A DNA stretch of 64,000 nt from JAPLUA01 sp964625855 (GTDB lineage Bacteria > Verrucomicrobiota > Verrucomicrobiia > Limisphaerales > UBA8199), in assembly GCA_964625855.1 (NCBI GenBank), contig CAZVFC010000023.1, positions 68,653-132,652 of the forward strand. Reading direction: 5' to 3'. The position numbers and the translations under genes are program-made. Every line of letters begins with the position of its first letter. Position 1 is the first letter of the stretch. A model generated the notes under the pieces. That model did no database searches and was not told the origin of the DNA. It was given only the letters and a program-made list of their open reading frames with translations. Positions 17,488-24,786 of this stretch are shown one piece after another.

Positions 17488-18372
17488 ATGACCGGACGAA
17501 TGGGAACCAAGCAAGTGGTGGTCACGGGCGCGTTCGATGACCTGCGCTCGGGCCCGATCCGCTTTCTCGAGGAGGCGGCGAAGCTGGGGGAAGTGACGGC
17601 GCTGCTGTGGGGAGACGATGTGGTGAGCGACATCGTGGGCCGCAAACCCAGATTTCCTGAGGCGGAGCGGGTGTATTTTCTGCGGGCGATCCGGTTCGTG
17701 CAGCGAGTGGTCGTGATGCCTGGCGGGGAGAGAACGCCGGGAAGGCACCGTCCGCAGTTCGGTGTGGATATGCGCCGGGTGCTGGCGTTGGCGGCGGACG
17801 CGGGGGTGAAACCCGATGTCGTGGTGTTGGATCGCTTGCAGGACGGCGCGCCCATCCGAGCGGTCTGCCAGGCGCAGGGTGTGGAGTGCCACGTGCTGCG
17901 CGACGAGGACCTGCGCGGCTTTCCCGAGGCACCGGCCGAGGCGCCGACTGCTGCACCGGGGCGCAAGCGCGTCGTGGTGACGGGTTGCTTTGATTGGGTC
18001 CACTCGGGCCACGTGCGGTTCTTTGAGGAGGTGAGCGCGTACGGCGACTTATATGTGGTCCTGGGGCACGACGCGAACCTGCGGCTGCTCAAAGGGCCCG
18101 GCCACCCGCTGTTTCCGCAGGAGGAGCGGCGGTATGTGGTGGGCGCAATTCGGTATGTGACGCAGGCGCTGATCGCCACCGGCCACGGTTGGCTGGATGC
18201 CGAGCCGGAAATCCGGCGGCTCAAGCCGGATATCTATGCCGTGAACGAGGATGGCGACCGGGGCGGCAAGCGGGAGTATTGTGCGAAGCAAGGGATCCAA
18301 TACCTTGTGCTCCAGCGTACCCCGGCGCCAGGACTGCCGCCCCGGACCAGCACGGATTTGCGCGGTTTTTAG
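17488..18372 (+). CDS. Tandem nucleotidylyltransferase with a degenerate first domain
   Basis: The protein has 294 residues with two homologous Rossmann-like cytidylyltransferase domains (about 8-125 and 155-290). The second has the signature GCFDWVHSGHVRFF, with HSGH as the catalytic HxGH, plus ERRYVVGAIRYV. The first aligns across its length (GAFDDLRSGPIRFL, AERVYFLRAIRFV), but HxGH is changed to RSGP, so it is probably inactive. Family members transfer CMP or AMP to sugar phosphates or alcohols; the heptose enzyme HldE domain II and glycerol-3-phosphate cytidylyltransferase are relatives. The GHMP kinase gene 170 nt upstream suggests the two work in sequence on one sugar. The start could also be Met5 at 17500. 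Confidence 0.75.
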   Translation: MTGRMGTKQVVVTGAFDDLRSGPIRFLEEAAKLGEVTALLWGDDVVSDIVGRKPRFPEAERVYFLRAIRFVQRVVVMPGGERTPGRHRPQFGVDMRRVLALAADAGVKPDVVVLDRLQDGAPIRAVCQAQGVECHVLRDEDLRGFPEAPAEAPTAAPGRKRVVVTGCFDWVHSGHVRFFEEVSAYGDLYVVLGHDANLRLLKGPGHPLFPQEERRYVVGAIRYVTQALIATGHGWLDAEPEIRRLKPDIYAVNEDGDRGGKREYCAKQGIQYLVLQRTPAPGLPPRTSTDLRGF

Positions 18373-18397
18373 CCGCCACGGAAAGGAACAAGCCCAG

Positions 18398-19576
18398 ATG
18401 CACGCAGACGCACGCAGCCACCACGGCGATGACTCCGAATCGGAGCGGCAGGTGTCCGTGTCAAACCGACGCGCGTTCTTGCGCCGAGCGGGCGCGGTCG
18501 TTGCCGTGACGGCCCTCGCGCCGGGCGCCTGGGCTCAGACCAATGCGCCTGAGGCGGTGGCGCGCGGCGGGACGATCATCGAGTTCGAGCGCGAGCTCAA
18601 GCGCCTGCGCTTCGAGCATTATCGGCATCCCACGATTGACATCCTCGGCAAGGGCTTTCGCCCGGTCGGCGGCAGCGTCGCGGACTTCGGCACGGCCCGG
18701 CACAACGGGCGTGACCATTTTTTCTACATCGAGCGCCGCCTGCGGGAGGGCACGCCGTTCTACCCCGGCCACGAAATTTACTTCGGCCACGCTTCGACGC
18801 CGGACTTCTTCGAGTGGGAAGTGCACGACCCGGTGCTGCTGGTCCGGCCGGGAACGTGGGAGGAGGCGCACGTTTGGGCGCCGGTGCTCCTGCGCCACGG
18901 CGATGAGTTCATCATGGCCTACACGGGTCTGAACCGGCACCTGTCGCAGAACATCGGCCTGGCATCGAGCCGGGACCTCTTTGCCTGGCAGCGCTGGAAA
19001 ACCAACCCCATCGCCCCGGCCAAAGGCGCGGCCTGGTCGTACTGGACCGCGGACGACATCTGCAGTTGCCGTGACCCGGACCTGTTCCGGCATCAGGGCC
19101 GGGTCTGGATGCCCTACACGGCGAACACGAAGCAGGGCGCCACGTGCATCGCGCTGGCCAGCACCGCGGACTTCAGGCAGTGGAAGGACCACGGGCCGAT
19201 CCTGATTGGCCCGGCCACCGGCTACGAGCCGAGGCTGGAAGGCGGGCATCCGCAGGGCAGCTTTGAATCCGCGAACTTGTCCTGCCGCCATGGCCGCTAC
19301 GTCCTGCTCTTCAACGCCACGATCCGCGCCCGAGGCGGCGGCAACTGGGCGACGCTGAGCGAGCGCATTGATTCGTTCACCACGGACAAGCTCTACAAGT
19401 TCTGGGACGAGGGCGCCTGCATCGAGGTCGTGCGCGACCAGGGCACGCGCTCGTTGTTGGCCGGGCTGAATGGCGGTTGCATCCGCTTTGGCGAGGTGGA
19501 TTGGTCCGCGGCGCAGCCCGTGGCCAGGACCATCACCGACCGCGAGACGTTGCAGCGGTGGCAGGCGGTTCAATAG
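18398..19576 (+). CDS. Tat-exported five-bladed beta-propeller protein, GH43/GH32-like
   Basis: The start follows a GGAAAGGAAC ribosome-binding site by a short distance. A twin-arginine signal (NRRAFLRRAG) ends near GAWAQ. The remainder (about 345 residues) has repeated blade motifs such as HEIYFGHASTPDFFEWEVH, AHVWAPVLLRHGDEFIMAY and CRDPDLFRHQGRVWMPY. These resemble GH43/GH32/GH68 clan proteins. The Asp of CRDPDLF and the Glu of WEEAHVWAP are the most likely active-site acids, which is not certain. The 3' end overlaps the convergent holin-like gene by 44 nt, which may mark an island boundary. Confidence 0.7.
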   Translation: MHADARSHHGDDSESERQVSVSNRRAFLRRAGAVVAVTALAPGAWAQTNAPEAVARGGTIIEFERELKRLRFEHYRHPTIDILGKGFRPVGGSVADFGTARHNGRDHFFYIERRLREGTPFYPGHEIYFGHASTPDFFEWEVHDPVLLVRPGTWEEAHVWAPVLLRHGDEFIMAYTGLNRHLSQNIGLASSRDLFAWQRWKTNPIAPAKGAAWSYWTADDICSCRDPDLFRHQGRVWMPYTANTKQGATCIALASTADFRQWKDHGPILIGPATGYEPRLEGGHPQGSFESANLSCRHGRYVLLFNATIRARGGGNWATLSERIDSFTTDKLYKFWDEGACIEVVRDQGTRSLLAGLNGGCIRFGEVDWSAAQPVARTITDRETLQRWQAVQ

Positions 19577-19973
19577 CTCGAGCAGCCAGGTCCGCGGCGG
19601 TGGGCGGGCTGGGGGCCGGGCCGGGAGGGGAGGCGTTGCCGTTGGCGGCACGGACCAGGACCCGGACGTTGCGATGGAGGTAGCCGCTCCAGATGGCCAG
19701 GGCGGCACCGCACAAGCCGAGCAGGGGCTCGACAAACGAGTTGGCCGGGGGCGGCACCAGCGCCGAGTATTGCTGGACGTGTTCAACCGCATTGCTAAGC
19801 GTCAGGATGAGCGCGTCTTCGCGCGCGACGGCTTCGGGCGCCGTGCTGCACCCATTGAGCGCGAGCAACGCAGCCCCAGCGGCAATGATAAATATAAACG
19901 CGCCAATCACCACCGGGGCGAAGGGGAAGCTGGGACTTGAGGTGGCGACGGAGTTCTTCGAGTTCGTGTTCAT
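19533..19973 (-). CDS. Small membrane protein, holin-like
   Basis: The protein has 146 residues. A first transmembrane helix (VIGAFIFIIAAGAALLAL) is followed by NGCSTAP, a possible lipobox. A second hydrophobic helix (LLGLCGAALAIWSGYLH) follows after about 50 residues, and the tail is Pro/Ala-rich. Two helices and small size fit a phage holin or an envelope lipoprotein. It is the last gene of a - strand row (23465 to 19533). The function is inferred from size, topology and position only. Confidence 0.5.
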   Translation of the reverse strand: MNTNSKNSVATSSPSFPFAPVVIGAFIFIIAAGAALLALNGCSTAPEAVAREDALILTLSNAVEHVQQYSALVPPPANSFVEPLLGLCGAALAIWSGYLHRNVRVLVRAANGNASPPGPAPSPPTAADLAARAIEPPATAATSRGR

Positions 19974-20095
19974 TTGTTGGGGGGTGCAGGCGCACGGGGG
20001 AGCGGGCCGGGGGCGGGCCTCAGTGATGCTCGGGAGGGTGGTGCGAGTGTCTCCGGTGAGCAGAGCCTGAGGCGGGCCGCCCGGCCCAAAACCGG

Positions 20096-20764
20096 TTACG
20101 CGGCAGCCGGGACGCGCCCGCTAAACATGACGGGAATGTCCTGCCAGCCGTTGATGTTCTGGTTGCACTTGATGAACACGCGGTCGTCCACGGCCGGGAC
20201 ACCGAACTCGGAGGTGTAGGCGGTGGTGATGTTGATCTGGTTCGAGACCGGCGAGTCGAGCGTGCCGAGGTACCGCCACGAGACGGGGCGGCGGGTGCCC
20301 GCGCTCTGCGGGGCGCAGCCCCAGAGCATGGTGCCGTCGGGCGGACTGTCGGTCGTGTCGAGCTTGAGGGCGATGACGCCGGCGGCGTTGGTGATGGACA
20401 GCGAGCTGATGGGCAGCATCGCGAAGTCGGGCGCGGCGGGCGGGGCGGTGACGGGCGAGCCGCCGATGGCCAGGAGCGAGCAGTTGATTTTGGTGAAGAG
20501 CTGCAGGCCGGTCATGGGGCCGCTCTGGCCGAGGACGGAGCGGGTTTGGTGTTGGCCGGCGAGGGCGGTCCAGGCGTCTTGCTGGGCGTCGGTGAGCTGG
20601 CGCCAGGAGGCGGCGGTGGTTTGGAGGCGGTTGCGGACGGTGAGTTGCGCGATGGTGCGCGGGTTGGAGGGGATGACGAAGGCGCGCCGAATGAGGCCGT
20701 TGCGACCGGGCCAGGTGACGGTCATGCCGAGTTTACCAGTTTGCGGGACGTCAAGGACTTTCAT
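20096..20764 (-). CDS. Unrecognised protein of the phage-like island
   Basis: The protein has 222 residues with no signal peptide. The N-terminal part carries GRNGLIRRAFVIP and a helical stretch with QLTDAQQDAWTAL. The C-terminal half is beta-rich (ISSLSITNAAGVIALKL). No known enzyme motif is visible. It is possibly a structural or accessory protein of a prophage-derived element. The start at 20764 is chosen because TATATT sits 6 nt upstream of it and the longer frame adds unlikely sequence. Confidence 0.5.
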   Translation of the reverse strand: MKVLDVPQTGKLGMTVTWPGRNGLIRRAFVIPSNPRTIAQLTVRNRLQTTAASWRQLTDAQQDAWTALAGQHQTRSVLGQSGPMTGLQLFTKINCSLLAIGGSPVTAPPAAPDFAMLPISSLSITNAAGVIALKLDTTDSPPDGTMLWGCAPQSAGTRRPVSWRYLGTLDSPVSNQINITTAYTSEFGVPAVDDRVFIKCNQNINGWQDIPVMFSGRVPAAA

Positions 20765-20939
20765 GCGATTAATATAGGCAGGCCGCTTTCGGGGCGGGAC
20801 GTGTGTCCCGCTACAACCCGAGGGCGATAGCCCTGCCATCGGACGGGATAAATATCGTCGAAAACGGGGCGTTATGCAAGCCTAAACTGCTTTTGTTTAA
20901 TGATTTGAGGCGGTTACAGCTCACGGAGGTCCCCCCGGC

Positions 20940-21116
20940 GTTTGTAGTGCACGCTTTAGCGTGCGCCCGCTGGGGGCGGGGGGAGACACGCTAAAGCGTG
21001 AACTACAAACGCGGGAGTTGGCAAGGTGTAAACTCGGGCAACGAGCCGCCGCGCTCCACGCTAAAGCGTGCACAACGAACGGGGGGAGGCACGCTAAAGC
21101 GTGCACAACGAACGGG
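20940..21116. repeat. Palindromic CACGCTAAAGCGTG repeat cluster
   Basis: The arm at 20940-20963 pairs with 20987-21010 (24 bp, one mismatch). Two further direct copies of CACGCTAAAGCGTGCACAAC lie at about 21057 and 21090. Each core is itself a palindrome (CACGCT with AGCGTG). The last copy supplies the stop codon and final residues of the winged-helix gene. Confidence 0.75.
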
Positions 21117-21885
21117 CTTGGGGGGCGAGGCACTCGCGGAGGGCCTGGAGGACCTTTGCCGGGAGGTCGGGGTTGTGCGGGCCGGGGCGGAGGCGCCAGC
21201 GGACGGCGGGCTTGCCGAAACGCGAGAGGCCCCGCGAGCCCGAGGGCTCGATCACGCCGTGGCCGCGGAGGTGGGAGAGGTTGGCTTGAACGGTGGGCCG
21301 TGGCTGGCCCAGGGCCAGGGTCACTTCGTCGGTGCAGCCGGGCCGCGCGGCCAGGATGCGGATGATCCGGACGGCCGTATCCTGGCCGGGAAGAGTCTTC
21401 CGGGTAAGGCGTGGCGCGCGGGGGCGGCGGACGCGGCGGAACGGGGGCGGGTTGGGGACCAGTTCCCAGCAGATCACGCGTTTGCCGGTCGGGCCGCGGG
21501 TGACCTGGCCCGAGGGCCGGATCAGGCCGGCGGTGTGGAGTTCGGCCATGCGGGGGTTGACCGTTTCGTAGGGCACCGGTCGCAGCGAGTCGGCGGCCTG
21601 GCGTGTGGACCGGGGGCCGGCGGCCAGGAGGCTGAGGATTTCCTGGCGCAGGGGGCCGGACTTGCTCCGGACGGACTGGGCGGCCAGGCGGCTGGTCTCG
21701 GTGCCGGAGTAGCCCGGGGCGGCGGGATAGCCGGGGGGCTCGAGGGGGTGAAAGCTGGAGCGTGCTGCGGCGGTGGCAGCCGCGCTCCGTTCCTCGGCCG
21801 GATAACCGGCGGGCTCGGGGGTGTGCCGGCGCGGGCCGTAGTTGAGGAGGAATTGTTCGGGAACGAAGCAGGCGGTGTTGGACAT
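21094..21885 (-). CDS. Double winged-helix DNA-binding protein
   Basis: The protein has 263 residues. The start at 21885 gives MSNTACFVPEQF; the longer frame upstream runs through REP-like palindromes and is rejected. A first winged-helix domain lies at about 75-145 (SGPLRQEILSLLAAGPRSTR, then ETVNPRMAELHTAGLI). A second lies at about 170-240 (TAVRIIRILAARPGCTDEV, then TVQANLSHLRGHGVIEPSG). It is likely a regulator of the island. Linkers are Pro/Arg-rich. The last residues (SLCTL) are encoded by the CACGCTAAAGCGTG repeat, so the original C-terminus may have been replaced. Confidence 0.65.
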   Translation of the reverse strand: MSNTACFVPEQFLLNYGPRRHTPEPAGYPAEERSAAATAAARSSFHPLEPPGYPAAPGYSGTETSRLAAQSVRSKSGPLRQEILSLLAAGPRSTRQAADSLRPVPYETVNPRMAELHTAGLIRPSGQVTRGPTGKRVICWELVPNPPPFRRVRRPRAPRLTRKTLPGQDTAVRIIRILAARPGCTDEVTLALGQPRPTVQANLSHLRGHGVIEPSGSRGLSRFGKPAVRWRLRPGPHNPDLPAKVLQALRECLAPQARSLCTL

Positions 21886-21969
21886 CGTTTGACTTTCGGT
21901 TTTCGGATTTGATTTGGCAGGGGAAGGAGGCGCCCGGCCCGGGCCGGACAGCCAGCGCGCCCGCAGGAC

Positions 21970-22071
21970 GGAGCGCCGACATTCTTGTCGGCCTGCTCGG
22001 CAGCGCCCGGACGGAGCCGACAGGAATGTCGGCGCTCCGGCGGAGGGAGCCGACAGGAATGTCGGCGCTCC
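21970..22071. repeat. Three REP-like hairpins in the gap before the winged-helix gene
   Basis: Copies start at 21970, 22013 and 22046. Each has the stem GCCGACA/TGTCGGC around a 4-nt loop (TTCT or GGAA) and flanks reading GGAGC or GCTCC. The first is in the opposite orientation. A further copy is at about 28344. Confidence 0.75.
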
Positions 22072-22137
22072 TCCGAGAGGTTGCTGCACCCGCGCTGCCC
22101 AGGGCGGGCCGGGGCCTCGAGGAGTGGGCTGGCGCCT

Positions 22138-22941
22138 TTAGGCAAAGCGCTCCCACAGGTCTTTGGCGGCAGCGCCCGCGTTGGAGCGGACGCGCTTTTC
22201 GCGGATCATGGAGCCGAGTTCGGCGAGGACGCGGCGGGCTTTGCCGGGGTCTTCGCGGAAGCGCAGCCGCCACCAGCCGCCCCAGTTCGTGAGTTCCAGG
22301 TTCGACTGTTTGGTGCTGAAGTCGGAGAGGGTGAGGGCCAGGTCGGCCAGGAATCGGTTTTCCTCTCCAGACGCCTTTTCAGGCGGTGAACTGCTGAGCG
22401 TTAAACGTTCAGCGGTTTTACCGCTTAATGATTCTTTATTCTTTAATCGTGAATCTTTACTCGTTGATCGTTTATCGTTATTAGCTATAGGGGGCCCATG
22501 GGGGGCCTTTGGGGTCCCTATAGGGGGCCTATGGGGGGCCTTTGGGGGGGCTATCGGGCCGGGCCGTTCCGGCGGCGGGGGTTTGGGGCCCTTGCCCCAG
22601 CGTTGCCGGGCGCCGTCTGTCCCGGTGCGGCGGGCGATAGCGTAAGCGGTTTTCGCCTGCTGGAGCACGGCGAGGGCTTCCGGGTGGAAGAAGACGTGGC
22701 GAGCGCCGACCCAGCCGTTGCGGGCGAGTTCGGCGCGCATCTCTTTCCAGGCCTCGGGCAGGCAGCGGGTGATCGAGGCCAGAGTCCGGGCGTCGTTCAC
22801 GGGCGCGCGGCCCTCGGCCCAGATCCAGTCGCAAAGCCGGCGGTGAGCCAGCTCGGCCAGGTGGGTCATGGGCGCGGTGCGGACAATCATGGGGCGAGGG
22901 TGGTAGTTGACATAGAAGACGGGGTTCGCTTGGTTCTTCAT
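22138..22941 (-). CDS. DUF1376-like phage/replicon replication protein
   Basis: The protein has 267 residues. The N-terminal about 95 residues (VFYVNYHPRPMIV, LAELAHRRLCDWIWAEGR, CLPEAWKEMRAELARNGWV) resemble the DUF1376 domain of phage replication initiation proteins. A Pro/Lys-rich linker (KAPHRPPIGTPKAPHGPP) comes from GC-rich near-repeats. A low-complexity KRSTSKDSRLKNKES segment is encoded by AT-rich 7-bp repeats. The C-terminal about 80 residues form a helical domain (RRVLAELGSMIREKRVR). Its start overlaps the zinc-ribbon gene stop by 4 nt. The two-domain architecture with a variable middle is like lambda O and related initiators. Confidence 0.6.
   Translation of the reverse strand: MKNQANPVFYVNYHPRPMIVRTAPMTHLAELAHRRLCDWIWAEGRAPVNDARTLASITRCLPEAWKEMRAELARNGWVGARHVFFHPEALAVLQQAKTAYAIARRTGTDGARQRWGKGPKPPPPERPGPIAPPKAPHRPPIGTPKAPHGPPIANNDKRSTSKDSRLKNKESLSGKTAERLTLSSSPPEKASGEENRFLADLALTLSDFSTKQSNLELTNWGGWWRLRFREDPGKARRVLAELGSMIREKRVRSNAGAAAKDLWERFA
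22411..22486. other. Candidate replication origin inside the replication gene
   Basis: A hairpin AGCGGT-TTT-ACCGCT (22411-22425) is followed by eight 7-nt units from 22431 to 22486: ATTCTTT twice, AATCGTG, AATCTTT, ACTCGTT, GATCGTT, TATCGTT, ATTAGCT. The block is AT-rich in GC-rich surroundings and looks like iterons with an unwinding element, as in the O gene of lambda. This is an inference from layout. Confidence 0.4.
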
Positions 22942-23465
22942 TCGGAGCGCGGGGCGCTTGCAGCCGTGGCGCCGGGTTCAGCCGTTGGAGGGGTAGCGGT
23001 GTCTGCTCTGCCTTGTTCCATCCAGGGCTTGAGGTCCACGACGGGCCAGATCTCGTCGCCCTTTTCGTCGAGGTCGTAGCCGGGCCAGACCTGGTGCTTG
23101 AGGCAACGGGCGTATTGGCTGAGGAGGCCCTGGTAGGTTTTGCGGCCCAGGGCAATGAACTGCGAGCTGAGCTGCCGGCGGGCGGGCTGGTTGCGCTCGT
23201 CGGCCAAGGCCTGCCACTTGGCGCAGTACTCGGGCTTGAGTGACCAGGGCTGGGTGTCCTCCTTGAGGCGGCGGCGCTGGTTGCACTTCCGGCAGATGGC
23301 GGCGTCGGTGACGCTGCCGCAGGCGGGGCAGGTGAGCGCCTTGGCCACGTAGGTCACATACCCGAGCGGGAGGAAGAAGTCGTTAGGGCCACGCTGCCGG
23401 AGGAGTTCGCTGCCGCCGGGCTCGGTGTAGGTGATGGTGAAGGACTTGATTACGGAGTCAGTCAT
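22938..23465 (-). CDS. Small zinc-ribbon protein of the phage-like island
   Basis: The protein has 175 residues, starting at MTDSVIKSFTITYTEPG. The frame extends upstream without a plausible start. A CPAC...CRKC zinc ribbon lies at about residues 44-60, followed by Arg/Lys-rich sequence (NQRRRLKEDTQPW) and a helical C-terminal half with an acidic DLDEKGDEIWP patch. No function is recognised. Its position first in the row and its 4-nt overlap with the replication gene suggest a role in DNA binding or replication. Confidence 0.55.
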   Translation of the reverse strand: MTDSVIKSFTITYTEPGGSELLRQRGPNDFFLPLGYVTYVAKALTCPACGSVTDAAICRKCNQRRRLKEDTQPWSLKPEYCAKWQALADERNQPARRQLSSQFIALGRKTYQGLLSQYARCLKHQVWPGYDLDEKGDEIWPVVDLKPWMEQGRADTATPPTAEPGATAASAPRSE

Positions 23466-23994
23466 ACTGATTTGCTTTCTGTTTGGTTGTCGAAGAGGCA
23501 GGCGCGGGTCCGTGTGGACGAGGCTGGGTCGCCACTTGGGCGGCCTGGTCCAGAGGCGGAATTCCGGCGTGCACAGCGCACTCGGTGTTGCGAGGTCTGG
23601 TTGGCTCGCCGGGTTCCGCGCTCTCGCGCTGCCTGCGTGCGACTCAAGCAGAGGCTTGGAAGAAGTGGAAGACAAACGTATTGGAACGTATTAACAAGTT
23701 ATTGACGGGCCGTACGCGGGCCGTACGCCGACACGCTCCGGCCTTGTATTGATAGGGGTGTTCTGATAGCCGGGCCGTACGCGGGCCGGGAGGAGAAAGC
23801 GGCGCGCTGTTTAATTACACGCCTCTCATGGTCTGCGGGACGGGAACGGGACGGATTGGCGACACAAAAAGAGTTTGTCATTGAGTGCCAATGCTTGCTG
23901 ACCGGGGGAGGTCACGGGCTGAAGACGGCGGATGGCCGCGTTGAGGCGTGTGGTCTTCGGACGCCGGATTGGGCTGGAAGCCGTGGCCGTAAAT
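23466..23994. other. Gap upstream of the island genes
   Basis: This 529-bp stretch has no convincing gene. It contains GGCCGTACGC direct repeats (23708-23787) and an AT-rich patch near 23678-23705 (GTATTGGAACGTATTAACAAG). It probably holds the promoter of the - strand island row, though no good -35/-10 pair was found. Confidence 0.5.
23707..23787. repeat. Direct repeats of GGCCGTACGC
   Basis: GGGCCGTACGCGGGCC occurs at 23707-23722 and exactly again at 23772-23787. A third GGCCGTACGC begins at 23720. The 65-bp spacing of identical 16-mers upstream of the island row suggests operator sites. Confidence 0.55.
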
Positions 23995-24759
23995 TCAACT
24001 ACCCGGCGCGGAGGCGAGCGTCTCTGCCAGGTAACGCAATTCCTCCTCGACCTCAGCCGGCGAGTGAACGGTCTGGGCTAGTTCGCTTCGGATGATCTCG
24101 CGGAACCGCTTGCGGAAGCGGTGGATGGCCACTTTCAGGGCGCCCTCGGTGGTTTTGAGCTGCGCCGCCGCCTCGCGATGCGACAGTGCGTCGGTGGTGC
24201 CGACCAGCCAGGGTTTGAGCACGTCGAAGTCCTGGCTTTTTGCGGCGGCGTCGAACTCACGTTGCAACGCGACCAGGGCCCGCTGCATCACGGTCAACGC
24301 CCATTCGCGGTCGAACAAGGTGTCGGGCGGCAGCGCCGAGGGGTCCTCGACTTGGAGCCCCGGGAACGTGGTGGAGCCGGCAGCGGACGGCGCATCCAAG
24401 GACTCGACGAGCACACCGCCACCGCGTTTAAGGCGCTGCGACTGCTTTCTCTCGTCCGCCAGGAAGTGCTTCAACGCGCCCAGAAGATAGGACCGGAATC
24501 GGGTTCGCCCGGCCTCGGCTTTCGCGACGCCGCCGCTGGCCAACAAACGCGCAAAGAAACCCTGGGTCAGGTCGCGCGCGGTGTCCTCGTCTTTGCCCTC
24601 ACTGCGGAGGAAGCGGAACACGGGCAGCCAATACGCCTCGCAGAGTTCGCCCAGGGCGAGCCTGGCTTCGGAGCTTTCTCCCTGCGCGCGGAGGACCAAG
24701 GTCCAGCGAGTGGTGACGAAGTTCCCCGGGGCATGGGCGATGGGGGTTGGGTCATTCAT
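23995..24759 (-). CDS. ECF-type sigma factor paired with a Ser/Thr kinase
   Basis: The protein has 254 residues. Region 2 spans about 20-95 (ELCEAYWLPVFRFLRSEG, EDTARDLTQGFFARLL, TRFRSYLLGALKHFL) and region 4 about 180-225 (LSHREAAAQLKTTEGALKVA, HRFRKRFREIIR). The C-terminus has an extension (SPAEVEEELRYLAETL). The N-terminus (FVTTRWTLVLRA) is characteristic of a PVC-group sigma subfamily often found beside protein kinases. It lies 27 nt downstream of the kinase stop, so the two are probably one transcript, and phosphorylation could control its activity. That last point is inference. Region 2 carries the -10-binding helix and region 4 the -35-binding helix-turn-helix. Confidence 0.82.
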   Translation of the reverse strand: MNDPTPIAHAPGNFVTTRWTLVLRAQGESSEARLALGELCEAYWLPVFRFLRSEGKDEDTARDLTQGFFARLLASGGVAKAEAGRTRFRSYLLGALKHFLADERKQSQRLKRGGGVLVESLDAPSAAGSTTFPGLQVEDPSALPPDTLFDREWALTVMQRALVALQREFDAAAKSQDFDVLKPWLVGTTDALSHREAAAQLKTTEGALKVAIHRFRKRFREIIRSELAQTVHSPAEVEEELRYLAETLASAPGS

Positions 24760-24786
24760 CGCAAATCCAAGTCGAGGAGGCGCTGG

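Noticed and set aside
18251..18397. Upstream start of the beta-propeller gene at 18251
   Set aside because: It lies within the nucleotidylyltransferase gene; the ATG at 18398 has a ribosome-binding site and a Tat signal.
21057..22071. CRISPR-like spaced repeats near 21-22 kb
   Set aside because: Repeats are palindromic REP-type elements, few in number, with unequal spacing and no cas genes.
22485..22560. Independent repeat element from GGGGGCC near-repeats
   Set aside because: It encodes the Pro-rich linker of the replication protein and is better described as low-complexity coding.
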